Source: Spirodela intermedia (Eukaryota; Streptophyta; Magnoliopsida; Alismatales; Araceae). From it: 64,000 bases of DNA. Within the stretch, counting starts at the first letter, position 1. Each line of letters opens with the position of its first letter. Of the stretch, positions 34,022 to 46,560 are shown piece after piece. The DNA is taken from the NCBI GenBank assembly GCA_902729315.2, contig LR746272.1, forward strand, positions 4,250,037 to 4,314,036, written 5' to 3'. A program made the translations under genes and the position numbers. Below the pieces are notes generated by a model that saw only the letters and a list, made by a program, of their open reading frames with translations, made no database searches and was not told the origin of the DNA.

Positions 34022-34352
34022 TTTATCATGAAAACAACAATATTATATTACCATATTTTATTTAATACATATTTACAGTATACTATCACATATGTTTCCT
34101 AATTTTTTCAATAAATCTTCAACTTAGCATCACAACATCAATACCATATTACCATATCTCATTCAATATATATTCATATCATACTATGATATATGATTCC
34201 TATTTTTTTTAATGAATGGTCAATTTAGCATGAAAACATCAATATCATAGTACTATATTTAATTTCATATATATTCACAATATACTATGATATATGTTTC
34301 CCAAGTTTTTAATAATTTCCAATTTAGCATGACAACATCATTATCATATCTC
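34022..34352. repeat. About 100-bp AT-rich tandem repeat, 3.3 copies
   Basis: Units start near 34022, 34123, 34223 and 34322 (partial). Shared elements are TTTAGCATGAAAACATCAAT, a TATCATA/ATTACCATAT segment, TATATATTCA, TACTATGATATATG and TTTCC. Copies differ at roughly 15-25 percent of positions by eye. Confidence 0.88.
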
Positions 34353-34667
34353 CGTAGTTTACTTTGACATAGAGGTAAATTATTAGTCGGAAATTCTAAG
34401 GTTTTGAGACATTATTACTTGATAGAAGCAATAGGGTCTCAAATAATTAATCAAAAAAAATATTTAATTCAGAAAACGACTGAACAAAAATCATACAAGC
34501 TAAAGGATCCTTGTTTGATTGCCATGATTGGATACTTATTTTTCAAATATATTTCACAAAATAATTTAAAATTTAATATATCCAGCTTATTTTTTATTGT
34601 CCAAAGCCAATTTCTAAAATTTCTCATATACGCAGATCGTCTAGGCGATAAGTCTTGGTCGTCGGTA

Positions 34668-34860
34668 GATGACGTCATCAACAATCCCGTATATCATATT
34701 ATCTGGAGCTGGCGCGAGACGCCGTCGACTCGCGAGAGATGCGCACAGCCGTCCAATAAACTCATCACTTGATCTTGATTGGAGACCCACAGCGTGACGC
34801 GTGGATACCCCCGAATATTTATAAATAAGCGAAATGGGGCCATCCTCCCGGGGGGAACCA
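34668..34860 (+). promoter_or_regulatory. Promoter of the F-box/kelch gene (bZIP palindrome and TATA box)
   Basis: A perfect 12-bp palindrome GATGACGTCATC lies at 34668-34679; its TGACGTCA core is the classical bZIP/TGA-factor site. About 145 bp downstream is a TATA-like TTTATAAATAAG at about 34818-34829. A transcription start about 30 bp farther would give a long 5' leader with an intron before the ATG at 35863. A second TGACG motif lies at 34785-34790. Function is inferred from position. Confidence 0.5.
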
Positions 34861-35862
34861 GTGGGAGCAGGAAGAAGAAGGGAGAAAGGAATGAAAGGGC
34901 GGAAGGCTGATCGGCTTGCATCCCTCTCTATCTCGTCTTCTACGTCATCTCCGGGGGGCCAGAGGAAGCCCCTAATCCGGGGATCCTGCTGAAGGTGTTG
35001 TTAGAGAAGGGGTAATGTCTCGGCGATCCTCGACATCAGCGAATTGTATGATTAGATAAGTTTTCAGAGTCTGTGAGCTGGGCGAATTTTTTATACTCTT
35101 TATTTTGCGTGTTTCGTCAGTTTTGTGGAGGGATCCACCAATCTTTGGGTGGGTCGACAGGAGACCGTGGTGTAGGGTTGAATTTGACTTGAGGATAAGT
35201 GGTTCGATTCTCCGGAAATTTGGGATTAGCCGGTATGCTGCGTCAATTTTTCCATGTATGCTAGAGAAAGAAGGCTTAGTTTTTTCCTCTGGCGTTTTAA
35301 GTCGGCGTAGTTTTTTTTTTCTTTTTTAGTTTGCTCGAAGGTTTTCTTCAGTTTTCTCCCTTTACCAGAGGTGGAAAATTTGAGAATCCATGCTTACGGA
35401 TTTTTAAATATTTTTTTCATCTTTATCCTGAGTTTTATGATGTACTGCTCTGGTGCTTCTCTGAAATTTTCTTTCAGATAATGCTATCAGGAAAGTTCGT
35501 ATCTTCATTTTATTTTGGATTTGAGTACATTACAGTCTCTACAGTGAAATTCTGCTATTTCAATCCATTTCTGATAATCTCGCAAAATCATATAAGGTCT
35601 TCATCCTGTTTGTTGTTGAATAGTTGATTGTCTGTCTTGGAGCACTGATTTTGGATTTCCTTGTCATTTTTTTCTTGGATCATCATCATCCTTAATCTTT
35701 CTGAAAGTATCTTGCTCTAGGCGACCGTTTGGTCTCTTATCAGAATGTCTCATGTTCATGTGGACAGAAATTCTGAAGCATTGTTTTCTTAAGGAAGACA
35801 AACCGACGTCTGCGAGTTCATTTATGTTGGACACCTGAAACGCTTCGGCTACTGGAGTTCCA
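34861..35862 (+). other. Probable 5' UTR with leader intron of the F-box/kelch gene
   Basis: No coding frame joins the kelch ORF here. A donor-like GGGGTAATG near 35010 followed by T-rich sequence suggests a leader intron of about 0.75-0.85 kb. The acceptor is uncertain (candidate CAG near 35768). Open frames at 35105-35329 and 35331-35627 are T-rich and unsupported. Confidence 0.4.
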
Positions 35863-37296
35863 ATGGGATCGTTATTGAGCTCTCCGGCTTCAAGGACCAG
35901 GGAGACTATTGATTATGAACTTTCTCAAAATGGATCTTGCAAGAGACTGAGGATGTCATCTAGCTTTGGTGATGACAGCCCAAGACTAATTCCCAGTCTT
36001 CCTGACGAGATCTCATTTCAGATCCTTGCACGAATTCCCAGGATCTGTTATTTGGATATGAAATTGGTTTCCCGCAGCTGGAAAGCTGCTGTGACAAGTA
36101 ATGAACTCTTCGAAATAAGAAAAGAGCTAGGAACCAGAGAAGAATGGTTGTATATCCTCACAAAAATTGAAGAAGAAAAGGTCTTATGGCATGCTTTGGA
36201 CCCTACCGCCAGAAAATGGCAAAAGCTGCCACCAATGCCAAATGTTGTTTACGAGGATAAATCTAAGAAAGGTTTGTCTAGCCTACATTTGTGGAACGTG
36301 GTGGGATCTAGCATTAAGATTGCAGATGTCATAAAGGGGTGGCTGGGACATAAAGATGCCTTGGATCGAATGCCCTTTTGTGGATGTGCAATTGGAGCTG
36401 TTGACGGTTGTCTTTTTGTGCTCGGAGGTTTCTCAAAATCTACAGCCATGAGATGTGTTTGGAAGTATGATCCCCGTTTAAATGCATGGAAAGAAGTAAA
36501 TTCTATGAGCATCGGCCGGGCATATTGTAAAACAGGTCGGTTGAATGGCAAGCTTTATGTTGTTGGTGGAGTGAGCCAAGGCAGAGGTGGCTTAATGCCT
36601 TTGCAGTCAGCTGAAGTCTTTGATCCGTGCACTGGGTTGTGGGCTCCAGTGCCCAGCATGCCATTCTCCAAGGCACAGGTGTTACCTACACCTTTCTTGG
36701 CTGACATGCTAAAACCTATTGCTACAGGAATGACGTCATATAGAGGAAGATTGTGCGTTCCACAAAGTCTATACTCATGGCCTTTTTTCGTTGATGTTGG
36801 TGGGGAAATCTATGATCCTGAGACTGACTCGTGGATGGATATGCCTGCTGGCATGGGAGAAGGTTGGCCAGCAAAACAGGCAGGAACAAAACTAAGTGTG
36901 GTTGTGGATGGTGAACTCTATGCGCTGGATCCTTCTAGTTCCTTGGATAGTGGCAAGATTAAGGTCTATGATGAGGTAGAAGATGCATGGAAAGTTGTTG
37001 TTGGGAAAGTGCCAGTCTATGATTTCACTGATTCTGAGTCACCTTATCTGCTTGCTGGATTTCTTGGGAAGCTTCATGTGATCACGAGAGATGCCAATAA
37101 TGAAACTGCTATATTACAGGCAGATGTGCCAAAACATCTGCATGCTCCCTCCAGCTGTTCAACGTTGCCTTCATCAAGTTCCACTAGTGAGAACATAACT
37201 GCACCAGTAGGCGAGGAAACTGATATTTTCAAGGTTGTCGCTACTAAGAATTTTGGGACAGCAGAACTTGTTAGCTGCCAGGTCCTGGAAATCTAG
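35863..37296 (+). CDS. F-box/kelch-repeat protein, At1g22040-like
   Basis: Intact single-exon gene of 477 aa, stop TAG at 37294-37296. The F-box is at about residues 43-88 (IPSLPDEISFQILARIPR, then LVSRSWKAA). Kelch repeats follow, seen as VDGCLFVLGGFSKS with VWKYDPRLNAWKEVNSM, LNGKLYVVGGVS with AEVFDPCTGLWAPVPSM, IYDPETDSWMDMP, and a last repeat in which LYALDPS and VYDEVEDAWKVV appear. The F-box docks to SKP1 in an SCF ubiquitin ligase and the kelch propeller selects the substrate, which is unknown here. Length and sequence match Arabidopsis At1g22040 and its orthologues throughout. The next genes to the right match its Arabidopsis neighbours as well. Confidence 0.95.
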   Translation: MGSLLSSPASRTRETIDYELSQNGSCKRLRMSSSFGDDSPRLIPSLPDEISFQILARIPRICYLDMKLVSRSWKAAVTSNELFEIRKELGTREEWLYILTKIEEEKVLWHALDPTARKWQKLPPMPNVVYEDKSKKGLSSLHLWNVVGSSIKIADVIKGWLGHKDALDRMPFCGCAIGAVDGCLFVLGGFSKSTAMRCVWKYDPRLNAWKEVNSMSIGRAYCKTGRLNGKLYVVGGVSQGRGGLMPLQSAEVFDPCTGLWAPVPSMPFSKAQVLPTPFLADMLKPIATGMTSYRGRLCVPQSLYSWPFFVDVGGEIYDPETDSWMDMPAGMGEGWPAKQAGTKLSVVVDGELYALDPSSSLDSGKIKVYDEVEDAWKVVVGKVPVYDFTDSESPYLLAGFLGKLHVITRDANNETAILQADVPKHLHAPSSCSTLPSSSSTSENITAPVGEETDIFKVVATKNFGTAELVSCQVLEI

Positions 37297-40200
37297 CTAA
37301 TACTGAATCGCCAAATATTTTATCTACTTGTGAAGAAATTCACCTTGAAATATATGTCACTTTCGTGTGGCGATATTATGCATAGATCTATCTGTTCACA
37401 TTCATCTTGTTCGTCTTGCTTATGTTGTGATGAGACTTTGCCTCCCCCAATACCTTTTCCTTCACTCCTATCGTCCTGTATCTCTGGTGAATACACCTTT
37501 GTTACCAATTTTTTTCGGTCTATGGGTGTAACTGCATGCACGATATAATCCTTGATTTATTACAGACGGGACTTAAATTTTTTGCGAAATTGGTCTCCAA
37601 GGTAAAAATATGGTAGCAAATTCAGGTGCCATCTCCAGAAGCGGCAGTATGGCCTCCTAATATCTGGAAAATATTAACCTAGCGTGATAGTGTGAAGTAG
37701 GCGAGGTGCATCCTTGTCCCTCAACCCAAAGAGTTGTGACTTGATGAATTATTTTGGTAAACAAGGGAAAGTATATGGCAATCGAAGTGCCATAAAATGT
37801 CTAGTCCTAAACTCTTCGTATGGAATTTGATTGACATTATGGGAAAGTTTGTCCAGTCTCTCACTGGCAGCCTCTTCTTGTTAAAAGAGGATAGACTCCA
37901 TGGCCCCCTTTCCAATTTCTCAATTTTACTTTCGAAGTAAAACAAAAATCCTTGTTCTTGAAACTTTTGTGGTGAAGTCTTTGTTAAATTGGCAACATAT
38001 AAGAATTGTGATGGCGTTAATAAGTAATTTGCATTAAACAATCAATATCTCACGCTGTAGAATCTATACTGTCGGTTTTTCTTCTGAGATACATCTAATG
38101 ATGAGATGATAATGGGCCAGAAAAGAAACTTGAGCTGATGTCCGGATCGTAAGTGATGATAAATGTGGAAGGGAAGAACGAAAAGGAAGCTATCTGAAAA
38201 CGTAAGGATATATTTTATAAAAGTAACAAGCTTGTCATTCATTTAATTTTCTTTGGAGTCTCATTTCTAATTTAGACCTATAATATTCGTTTACAAAGAA
38301 AATTCACTTTCAAGTTTATTTAAAAACAGCTTTCGTACATTATTCATGTTGTTACATTTTAGTGAGAAAAGGTGCTCACGTTACTGATTTTAAAGGAATT
38401 CAGCTTTTTGATATAAAACAGTGGGAACTCCTAGTGCTGGTCAAATATGGCAGATATAATATAAAGCTTCAAATATGTATTTCTTGTTTGATTTTCCACC
38501 TTCGAATAGCCAGTTTTACATATTTCCAGAGTGAGATCCTGTATGAACCGTGCCCATATTTCATGGGGGAATAGCCAGTCTTGGGCTTTAGTGCGTGTAT
38601 TTTGAATATAAGATCAATTTTGTTGCAACCTCCCAAATATTTTACGTCTGATGAAATTCTTTCTTCTGCGATTTTTTGATTCATAAATGATTTGAAAACA
38701 ATCTCAGGATTATATCACGGATATTACTTCCAGAGATATAGTTGTGTCGACTGATGAGGCAGTTTGAAAATGTCACAATGACGATTGCTTTCTCAACAGC
38801 TGTTTTAGAGCAATTTATCCGGAGATATTTGATTGGAAAATAGGGTGAGAGAGAAATTCAAGATTATTGTTGTAGGGAGAAAACATGATCCGGACTTCAT
38901 TTTCTATTTTTCTTGTTTCTATTGCTACTATACTGGCGTCTGCTTTTATACTGGTTGTAGTTTGTTTTTGGTCAAGGTTACACTACTCTGGCTATGATTT
39001 CTCTTTCCTATATTTCTTGTGTGCTTTCGTGAAATTGGAAGATTCAGTGAAATAAGAATAAATACTCGTGCTCTGATAGAACTTAGTCTCCTGGGTGGCT
39101 AACTCTGTAGAAATGTCTGTCAGACGGAAAATTGGAAAAATGGAGAAGTTACTGAATGCTTTCTAGGAAACTGCAGCTGTTGAAAAAAGCTGTGCGAAGT
39201 GAGTAACGTACCTTAGAGAATTCAACAGTAAGGAATCACGACCATGGGAAAATTGGAAATAAGATAGCATGCAATGCGGGTAAATTCTCTTTTGCTATTT
39301 CAGTTTTTTATTTCCACAAGAAGGTGATATTTTATCAAGTGAAACCGATGAAAGTTGCTGGAGTTAATCCCTTTGTCGTGTTTCTGCTTTGTCAAGAAAG
39401 GATCGTAATCGGGTGAGCCTATGCATTTCGATCAACTACACCTTTTTCCAGACAATTGTTGTTGGATTCTTTTCTAACGTAGGTTTCATATAATGGTAAG
39501 AATCCTTTTTTTTATGATGGTCAAAACATTCCATTTAAGCCTATGCTACTGATTCTGTGTTATTCTTTCTTTTGGACCTTTCAATTACAAAAGACAAGAG
39601 TAATTATTGGAGATTTACAAATATTTGAGATTTTTTCTTATACTCTGAAGACAGGTCTGCGTACTCAGGATAGATTGGTTTTTTTAATCTCGGAATGCAT
39701 TAGGAGAGGTACACCTACATGTGCGTTTAGGAAGGATCAGTAGTTCAGAGGATAACCTGCTGGTGATTATAAACTATGCTTTGCTTGGATTTCGCATTAG
39801 TGTTGAGATGGTTTAACTCATGAGGCATAAGTGTAGTACGTAGAGTGGAAGTGATGGATGAGGAGCATTTTTTTACCAGGCTGGGGATGGAATTTTTTTT
39901 CTTTGGATATGAAGAACTGCATGGATAGTCGCTGATTATCGGGGGAGTAGTAGATTTTAAAAAGGGAAAACACCAGAAAAGACATCGTTGGTTAATAAAA
40001 TGTTTGCCATTTGATATGGGACGAGATATATGGACGTATTTCTGACCACCCATAAAAGGTAAGTGACTGAGCTCCTTTAAATGGTTTAGTTGGAGGGTGA
40101 TGTTTGTCCACGATGCAAAATAGGAGAGAGACTGATAAACTTGTTAGGCAGAGTAAGATATGATGGGATATTTTGTCAAGCAGAGGGAGGATTTGAGGTT

Positions 40201-41153
40201 CTGGGAAACTGGAAATTGGAAACCCTCCATATGAGGTACCATTCTTCAGAATGAAGGAAATTTAGGTGAACTAATGCTTGTATCTGCTACCTTAAACGAC
40301 TCTCACGTTATGTTGTGGCTCACAGAAAGCGTCTGATGATGATTGGAAGTAAAATCTCATGTATGATGAACTCTTAGTTCCCCCCCTCCAGATAATCTGG
40401 TTCGGTGGAGAGTGTCTGTGGACGTATGATCATTAGTTTTATTTCTTTACAGTTTGAGGATTTTTTTTTAAAGAAATGAACTTTATATATGAAATGATAC
40501 AAAAGGAGCCGTTTATAGTTTCCTGAGCGATGCCCTGCAAAATGTTGATATACGAGGCTGGATTTTGTGGTTCTTCCTTGGCTTCTTGAAGTTTTTCTGG
40601 TGCTTGACTGGCTTTGTTTATTTTAATCACCATAAATGTTGAGAAGCAGTTATCAATTTTTTGTTTCTCTTTGTTAGAGTCGGTGGTGCCCATTAAAATA
40701 TCAGACCTCCTTACCATAGATATCCAGTCAACTGTTACACCTCTTCGCATTTCGGAGAGAACAACCAGCTAGCTAGGGCTTCGTGTGGCATTTCAACCCC
40801 AACCTCAACTCATCCGTTGATATTCTTCAGGATCATTCGCTTAGGACCTCCACTTAGTTTCACCCAAGGTTCATCCTGGTCGTGGATAGATCACCCAGGT
40901 TCGGGCCCATAAGCAGTGATAATCGTCGCCCTACAACAAAGACATCGTTGGGAAGGAATGGCTGTTCCCGGATGCAATGAAATATTTGATTCATGTAACA
41001 CGAATAAGGATTTCCCCTGTAGCCGTAAAGATATGCGGCCGTGAAAAGAGATTAAGTGGAACAGAAAAGATATGTAGAGTCGGTACATGCAAGTCTATTG
41101 AAACAGAAAAGCAGGATGCCCATGATTGGGTTCGGTGGGATGAACAAAATCCT
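37297..41153. other. 3' UTR of the kelch gene, then intergenic DNA
   Basis: 37297 to about 37560 is probably 3' UTR. The rest is AT-rich with no open frame over 107 codons and no recognisable protein motif on either strand. Confidence 0.5.
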
Positions 41154-41483
41154 AGTTGAAATTTATTTTTCCATTACAGAGAGGTCATACATGTTCGACT
41201 CCAGCCGTATATAAAACATTTACCCTTTGGAGAATGTGGGAGAGAAAAGGAGATTCCCTCCGCATTCAGCCAGGGATTCTAGTTCCATATCTATTCTCCT
41301 TTTCTCTCTAACTCAACACTTGTGCTTCTCCCGCATGCGGGCTGAAGGATTCTTTCTTCCTGTCCTGGAATTTTCCTGGTGTTCTGCCCTTCTCCGAGGA
41401 TTTCTTGAAGGCGTTCTTCATACCGCCCTAGGGATTTCTTGGTGTTCCACCCTTCTCTCACAATTCGACAGTGTTCTTTTTCA
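41154..41483 (+). mobile_element. 5' LTR of a Ty1/copia remnant
   Basis: It ends ..TTTTTCA directly before a primer-binding-site-like TGGGATCAGAGC (41484-41495, 11 of 12 matches to the tRNA-iMet complement). A TATA-like GTATATAAAAC is at about 41208-41218. The left edge is set at AGTTGAAATTT, a likely mutated TGTTGAAAT start. Internal repeats occur at about 41370-41403 and 41430-41462 (GGATTTCTTGGTGTTC.. type). A matching 3' LTR was not found. Confidence 0.5.
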
Positions 41484-43985
41484 TGGGATCAGAGCAAGAA
41501 TTGGTCTTTTGTGGTTTCCAATTCTCTGCTGTTATGATTGGGCAGGCAATTTCCGCAGTGATGGCTCTTACAACATCTTAATCGTTCCTTTTCAACCCCC
41601 CATGTTTCAACACATTTGGGAACTCAGCTCTATATCATAGTTGTGAAATTCATAGGAGATAATTATCAGGCGTGGGTTATGCCGCAGTCTCTATATTACC
41701 TGGGAGTCGGTTGACAGCAGTCTCGTGTCCTGAATTTTGGGCTGAGTGAGGAGTGATGTTCAACACCTTATTCTTCGAAAAGAGATAACAAGTGAAATAT
41801 AGACACCATTAGACGAAATGTGTGCACAAAAGCAAGATGTATCTAGGATTTTTCAGTCGACTTCACAAGGGAGACTCTAGATGACGACTAGACTTTTTTT
41901 GTGGACAGTCAAGGGCAATTCAGAAGAACTGAACTTTTGTGAGGCATTTGATTGGGACACTATAGCTGATGACAGGATATGTATATCTATATATATATAT
42001 ATAATGTGTTTTAAAATATCGAGTTTTCCAAATGTAGATTTTATTGTTTTGAGGAGTCAAATTCTTACCAAAGGAGGTAGCAACTCTGGAGCATGTAGTT
42101 TACAATATTCTCCAGGAAGACGGAAAGAAAGTAATATTTGGAGTTGGTGAGATCTTACTAGTTATTTTAGTTGACGAAGCATAAAGTTGATTGGCTACCA
42201 GACTCAGTTTTTGGCTGAGAAAGAGGAATGTAGAAAGATAAAGGTGAAAGCAAACTGTAATGTGGTCATTGTGATCAGGAAAACCATCAAAAGAGAATGA
42301 CTTGATAAGGTATCCAGATAAATGGTCTGAAAAATTTCAGAAAGGCAAATCAGATGTCCCATCGAAAGGAGTAATAACAGCACTTATGAGGAGGAAATTT
42401 GATGACGGTGAGGCTCGGTATATATTGACCGTGTTCATAGGCTTATCCCCATATGAGATTATTGAGCTATGAAGGATTTTTGATATAGTTATAACATATT
42501 TTCTCTTCGCCTACTCATTCATGTAATTTCTAGACACGGTTGGGAGGTACAGCATTTAGAACCCGACCCAAATAAGCCTCACTTACCGGTATCTGAGCAA
42601 TTTTTCTCTTGTATCAGCAAACCATCTCTCAAGTTTCTGACTTATCTTGGGTCGGAGACATTGGAGCTATTGATCACATGAAAAGTATCCGAAATCATTT
42701 ATTTTCTTACTCTTTAAGTTCAGTACAGGACAAGGTGATTATGGCGGATGGTTCCAACGCTATAATTGCTGACAAGGGAACTAATCACCTTAATAATCGC
42801 TTGGTCTTAGCCTCTACTCTTCATGTTATTAATCTCTCTACGAACTTGCTTTCTGTAAGTTGCCTCACAAAATCTTTACAAAATTCTGTAACATTCTTTC
42901 AAAATAATTATATTTTCTAGGACATATAGCTGAACCAAACAATTGGGTGTAGCCTCAAAATAGGAGGATTCTATTGCCTTTTCCTTGGAATATTTATGTG
43001 AATTTTAACTGAAAGGATGACATAACAACCAAAAGATGAAGAAGAAAGATCTATGACACTGGTGTCTTTGCCATCGCCCTTTTAAATCATGCAGAATTTT
43101 TTTTTCATCTTTGTTTAATTAGCCTAGTTTTGAGGCTCTCAAATGTTACATTTCGTAAATCTCTAAACATAGTCAAATTTGATTTCTATTGCCTGATAAC
43201 GAAGATACTGTGTTAATAGAGGCCTAAAAATATTTCATGAACGTCATTGATGACCACGCTCTCTGCGTCTTGATTTATTCGATGAAGACAGTTTGAAATT
43301 TCTCAGATTATTCAAGCTTTTTGCAAGATGATCCAAAATTAATATGGCTTAAATGTTTAAAGGCAACAATCAAACAATGTGAAATAATCTCTGATGAGAC
43401 AACTGCATGTTTTATTTGAAGAAGAAGATATCATGTATGAGACGTCATGTACACCCTAATAAAATGGGGATGACATTTTTTGGAGATTCCTCGGCAACAT
43501 TATTTCACTTTGACCTTGTAAATATATTCTGGGTTGAAGCTATTTTGACAGCATCTTATGTTATGAAGACAATGTCATCTTGGGTTTTTGAGAAAAGATC
43601 CTCTCTTTTCTTAATCCATCTACTCTTTTGCCGATCTGTGAAGTTGTAGATATACCTCTTTGTGACGCATATGCCTCAATCAGGAGTGATCTTATGAAAA
43701 AAGATACTGACCTGTTCAAGAAAGAAAATGTTTGGAATTAAATCCTATTTCCGGTTAGTCAACTATAATGAAACCCTTATCCCTACTGTTCATTGACTTA
43801 ACTTTCTTATTGCTTTTAAAAGGGCAACAAAACTTGTACTAAATACCTACTATCCAAGTATGTCTACTCATCATTTCTCTTTTTTATAATTCTTTTGCAG
43901 AGGCTATGAATATTTCAAAGTGGATACATGCAATGAATGAGGAAATGAGGGCATTTCAACGATAATTTTCTTGAGGTCTTCTTCT
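41484..43985 (+). pseudogene. Ty1/copia gag-pol remnant (gag, zinc knuckle, protease, integrase, start of RT)
   Basis: Recognisable blocks come in the copia order on the plus strand. They are: gag start (VVKFIGDNYQAWVMP, about 41640-41690); a CCHC knuckle reading CGHCDQENHQKRM near 42260-42300, with the last Cys lost; protease and linker at 42640-42915 (WVGDIGAIDHM, VIMADGSNAIIADKGT, LHVINLSTNLLSVSCLTK); IGCSLKIGGFYCL near 42950; integrase pieces including MIQN*YGL and SCMRRHVHPNKMG then FWVEAILTASYVMKTM (43430-43600); and RT start AMNISKWIHAMNEEM (43905-43950). The protease DSG is DIG and stops interrupt every domain, so it is inactive. Confidence 0.85.
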
Positions 43986-46480
43986 TTATTTCTTTTACTA
44001 CAGTTGAAGATAATATAATAAATTTTGGATCCATTCCATCATTTTCAGTTAAATGGAATTGGACATGTTGGGTGAACACTACCAGAACCTAACCTAGACA
44101 AGTAGACAGATACATTCAACTCTTGGTCTTATTGCAGAAGACGGATATTTCATTCTTTTTTAATGCCCACATTGCTGATGGGGCATCCTGAGTGCTCTGC
44201 ACCAAAACTCCCCATTTCTTGCTGCCGTGTTCCCATTCTGCCCCCCCCTTCTCTCCTCCGGGATACTATACAGACCATCTAAATCATTCTCTGATCATTC
44301 CCTATTATATATTAATACCTAGGTCACAAGTTGGCTGGTTTCTTATACGGAAAATTTGCAAAGGCACCTTGGTACTTGAAAAAGACTATTTATGCACAGT
44401 TTTTCCATGAAGTTTGCATACGTTTCTAGAGGCTGGTAGTTTTGAGGGCGATTATTGAAGAGAATCTTAGATCATCAAGGTTTGTTCACTCACGTCAGAA
44501 CCCTAGAAATTGAGACCTAAGTCAGAATGAGCTGATTTCTGCCTCATGAGCTGGCTCATCACCAAGTCCCATTAAAAACAGCACATTCCCTGTTATCAAC
44601 TTCAACCCTACATTGTTCAATATTATCTCATACAAAGAATAAACTGTAGTGTTGGATCTTACGTCCTTTTCTTCCATAAAAGGTGTCTTTTTTTCTTTTT
44701 TTTTGATAAAAATAGATTCTGACTTTGTTAGCTAACCTTTTTTTGGTAAAAAAGTAGCTTGAAGGATCTGATGCTGCCAGACTTTCTTTATTTATCAACA
44801 ATCAAATTGATTGCATGGAAAGGAAAGTTTTGGTCTTCTCTCTCCTCTACTTCTTCGGCTAGTTGGTTAGCGTCGTGTGTCTTCGTCCTAGTCCACACCC
44901 ATTGGAAGCAGCCTCAATCAGACCCAGCCCGATCCGGAACCTAAGACTCCTGCTCTGACCTTCCCATCTCTAGCCTTGGAGACATAATAATCAAACATAT
45001 ATATTTAGAATATGGTTTTTTGTTAACAATTGTTTCCAAATTTAGACTGTTTGTTGCTACTATTTTCAGATATTATAATTCTGGCAAGAAAGTGAATGCA
45101 AATACATGTTTCCCTCTGAATATTCTCCTAGGCGGAGGGAATTTTCTCAACTCTTTTTGTGATTTTTATAGTTCCTATTGGATATCATGGACCACTAACA
45201 TAGTGGTGTGGCCTCTTCGTTCCCTGAATCTGGCATGAGGCAAGATGGGCGGTAGGTGTCTAGCATCTTTCCTTCCTTTGCTTCTTTTGAAGCTGTGGGG
45301 CTCATAAACGGACAGCAGTTGTCTGTCCACATGGGCGGTATGTTGTACCCTCGAGTGCATGTGGGCCCAATCTGCTGCCCCTCCACCATATCCTGCCTTA
45401 AAATCATCCAGCTAGTCCAGGCTCCACTACTACAATCACTCCTGATACTGATAGTCAGTGCTCCAGCTGCAGCAAAATATCATTTTTGGGAAGAACAGGA
45501 CAGGCCTTTTGCCTGAAAATCTTTCTTTCTATGGCATGATGATCCTCAGTTGGAGATCCAGGCTGATATAAACATCATTCATTCTTCTTTTCGGGAGCCG
45601 GGTTCTGATCAAGCTGATTTTATTTTTTTTCCCTGTTTCCCTGCAGAGAGAGTCTCCGGACTCGAAAGCTTGATTGTCCTTCTGGATCACTGAGGTCCTA
45701 AGTTGTTCATACTCGTATGCCAGATCATACGCGTTGACTTTCAGAACATGCCGCAAGATTATTCATCATGGCCTCTCTGCCTGTCCCATCTTGGGGTTTT
45801 GGGGTGGATGAGCTTCGTCAAAGCCTTCCCTGTTGCTCCAGCTGCCATCTTGAAAGCTACTGTTCGAATGAAGGATTTAAGGGCGTCCATCTCTCAGCTG
45901 CTGAGATAAAGGAGGAGCTAGTGGAGGTTCTTTCCGAGTTCCAGGGTGTAAATTCCTTTATAGGGTTCTCTTCTGCTTCTTCTTCTTCTTTTCCCATATT
46001 ACCGCTGTATCTGCCTAAAATTGCACATATTTGCATGGGGGTTGACTTCATATTTTTCATGGGGGTCAAACCTACCTCGTAATTTCGGCTGGGTCCCCCA
46101 TATTTGAATGGTTCTCTCCCCTTGGATCTGAGAGAAGGGAAAGTCAAGAGTCTTGCGTGTGGACCTTTTCTTCCTCAGAAATTGTCGTGTGCATGGGGTT
46201 TGACCTCACCATATCTGACTCTTTTTTTTTTTTTCCCCAAGTGGGGAAACAAGATTTAGAAGAGGTGGCCTGTCCGTATCGGTTGACTACCTTTGGGCAT
46301 GGAAACGCGGGCTCTCATCACATGATGAGTGCATTATGATGGTATAATATTATCAAGATTGACTATGTAAGGCATTCAAATTTACCATAAATGTCATGTC
46401 TATGAGGTAAGCAATGCAGATTACTTAAAAAGAACTCCCACACGCTTAACATCCTTGAGAAAAAAAAATCATTTATCTAT
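43986..46480. other. Sequence between two copia RT fragments, no recognised gene
   Basis: About 2.5 kb separates the RT start (43.9 kb) from a VDD-type RT block (46.5 kb). In an intact copia element this distance is about 0.5 kb, so an insertion of about 2 kb is likely. Open frames here (for example 45256-45516, 45768-46082) show no motif. Confidence 0.45.
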
Positions 46481-46487
46481 GAGTTTA

Positions 46488-46560
46488 CCGCTATGTTTAA
46501 TAAATACCAAATTGTTTGTGGATGACCTCATCATTGGTTCTTCACTGCTTGGTATTTGGA
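46488..46560 (+). pseudogene. Ty1/copia reverse transcriptase fragment (VDD block)
   Basis: The frame from 46488 reads TKLFVDDLIIGSSLLGIW, matching the catalytic YVDDIIITGSS block of copia RT. Similar nucleotides TTTTGTGGATGACCTC recur at 46577-46592, a local duplication. It is short and degraded. It may be the displaced downstream part of the element at 41.15-44 kb. Confidence 0.6.

Noticed and set aside
35130-35215. Possible tRNA: GGTTCGATTCT resembles a B box
   Set aside because: No A box at the proper distance and no cloverleaf-forming acceptor arms.
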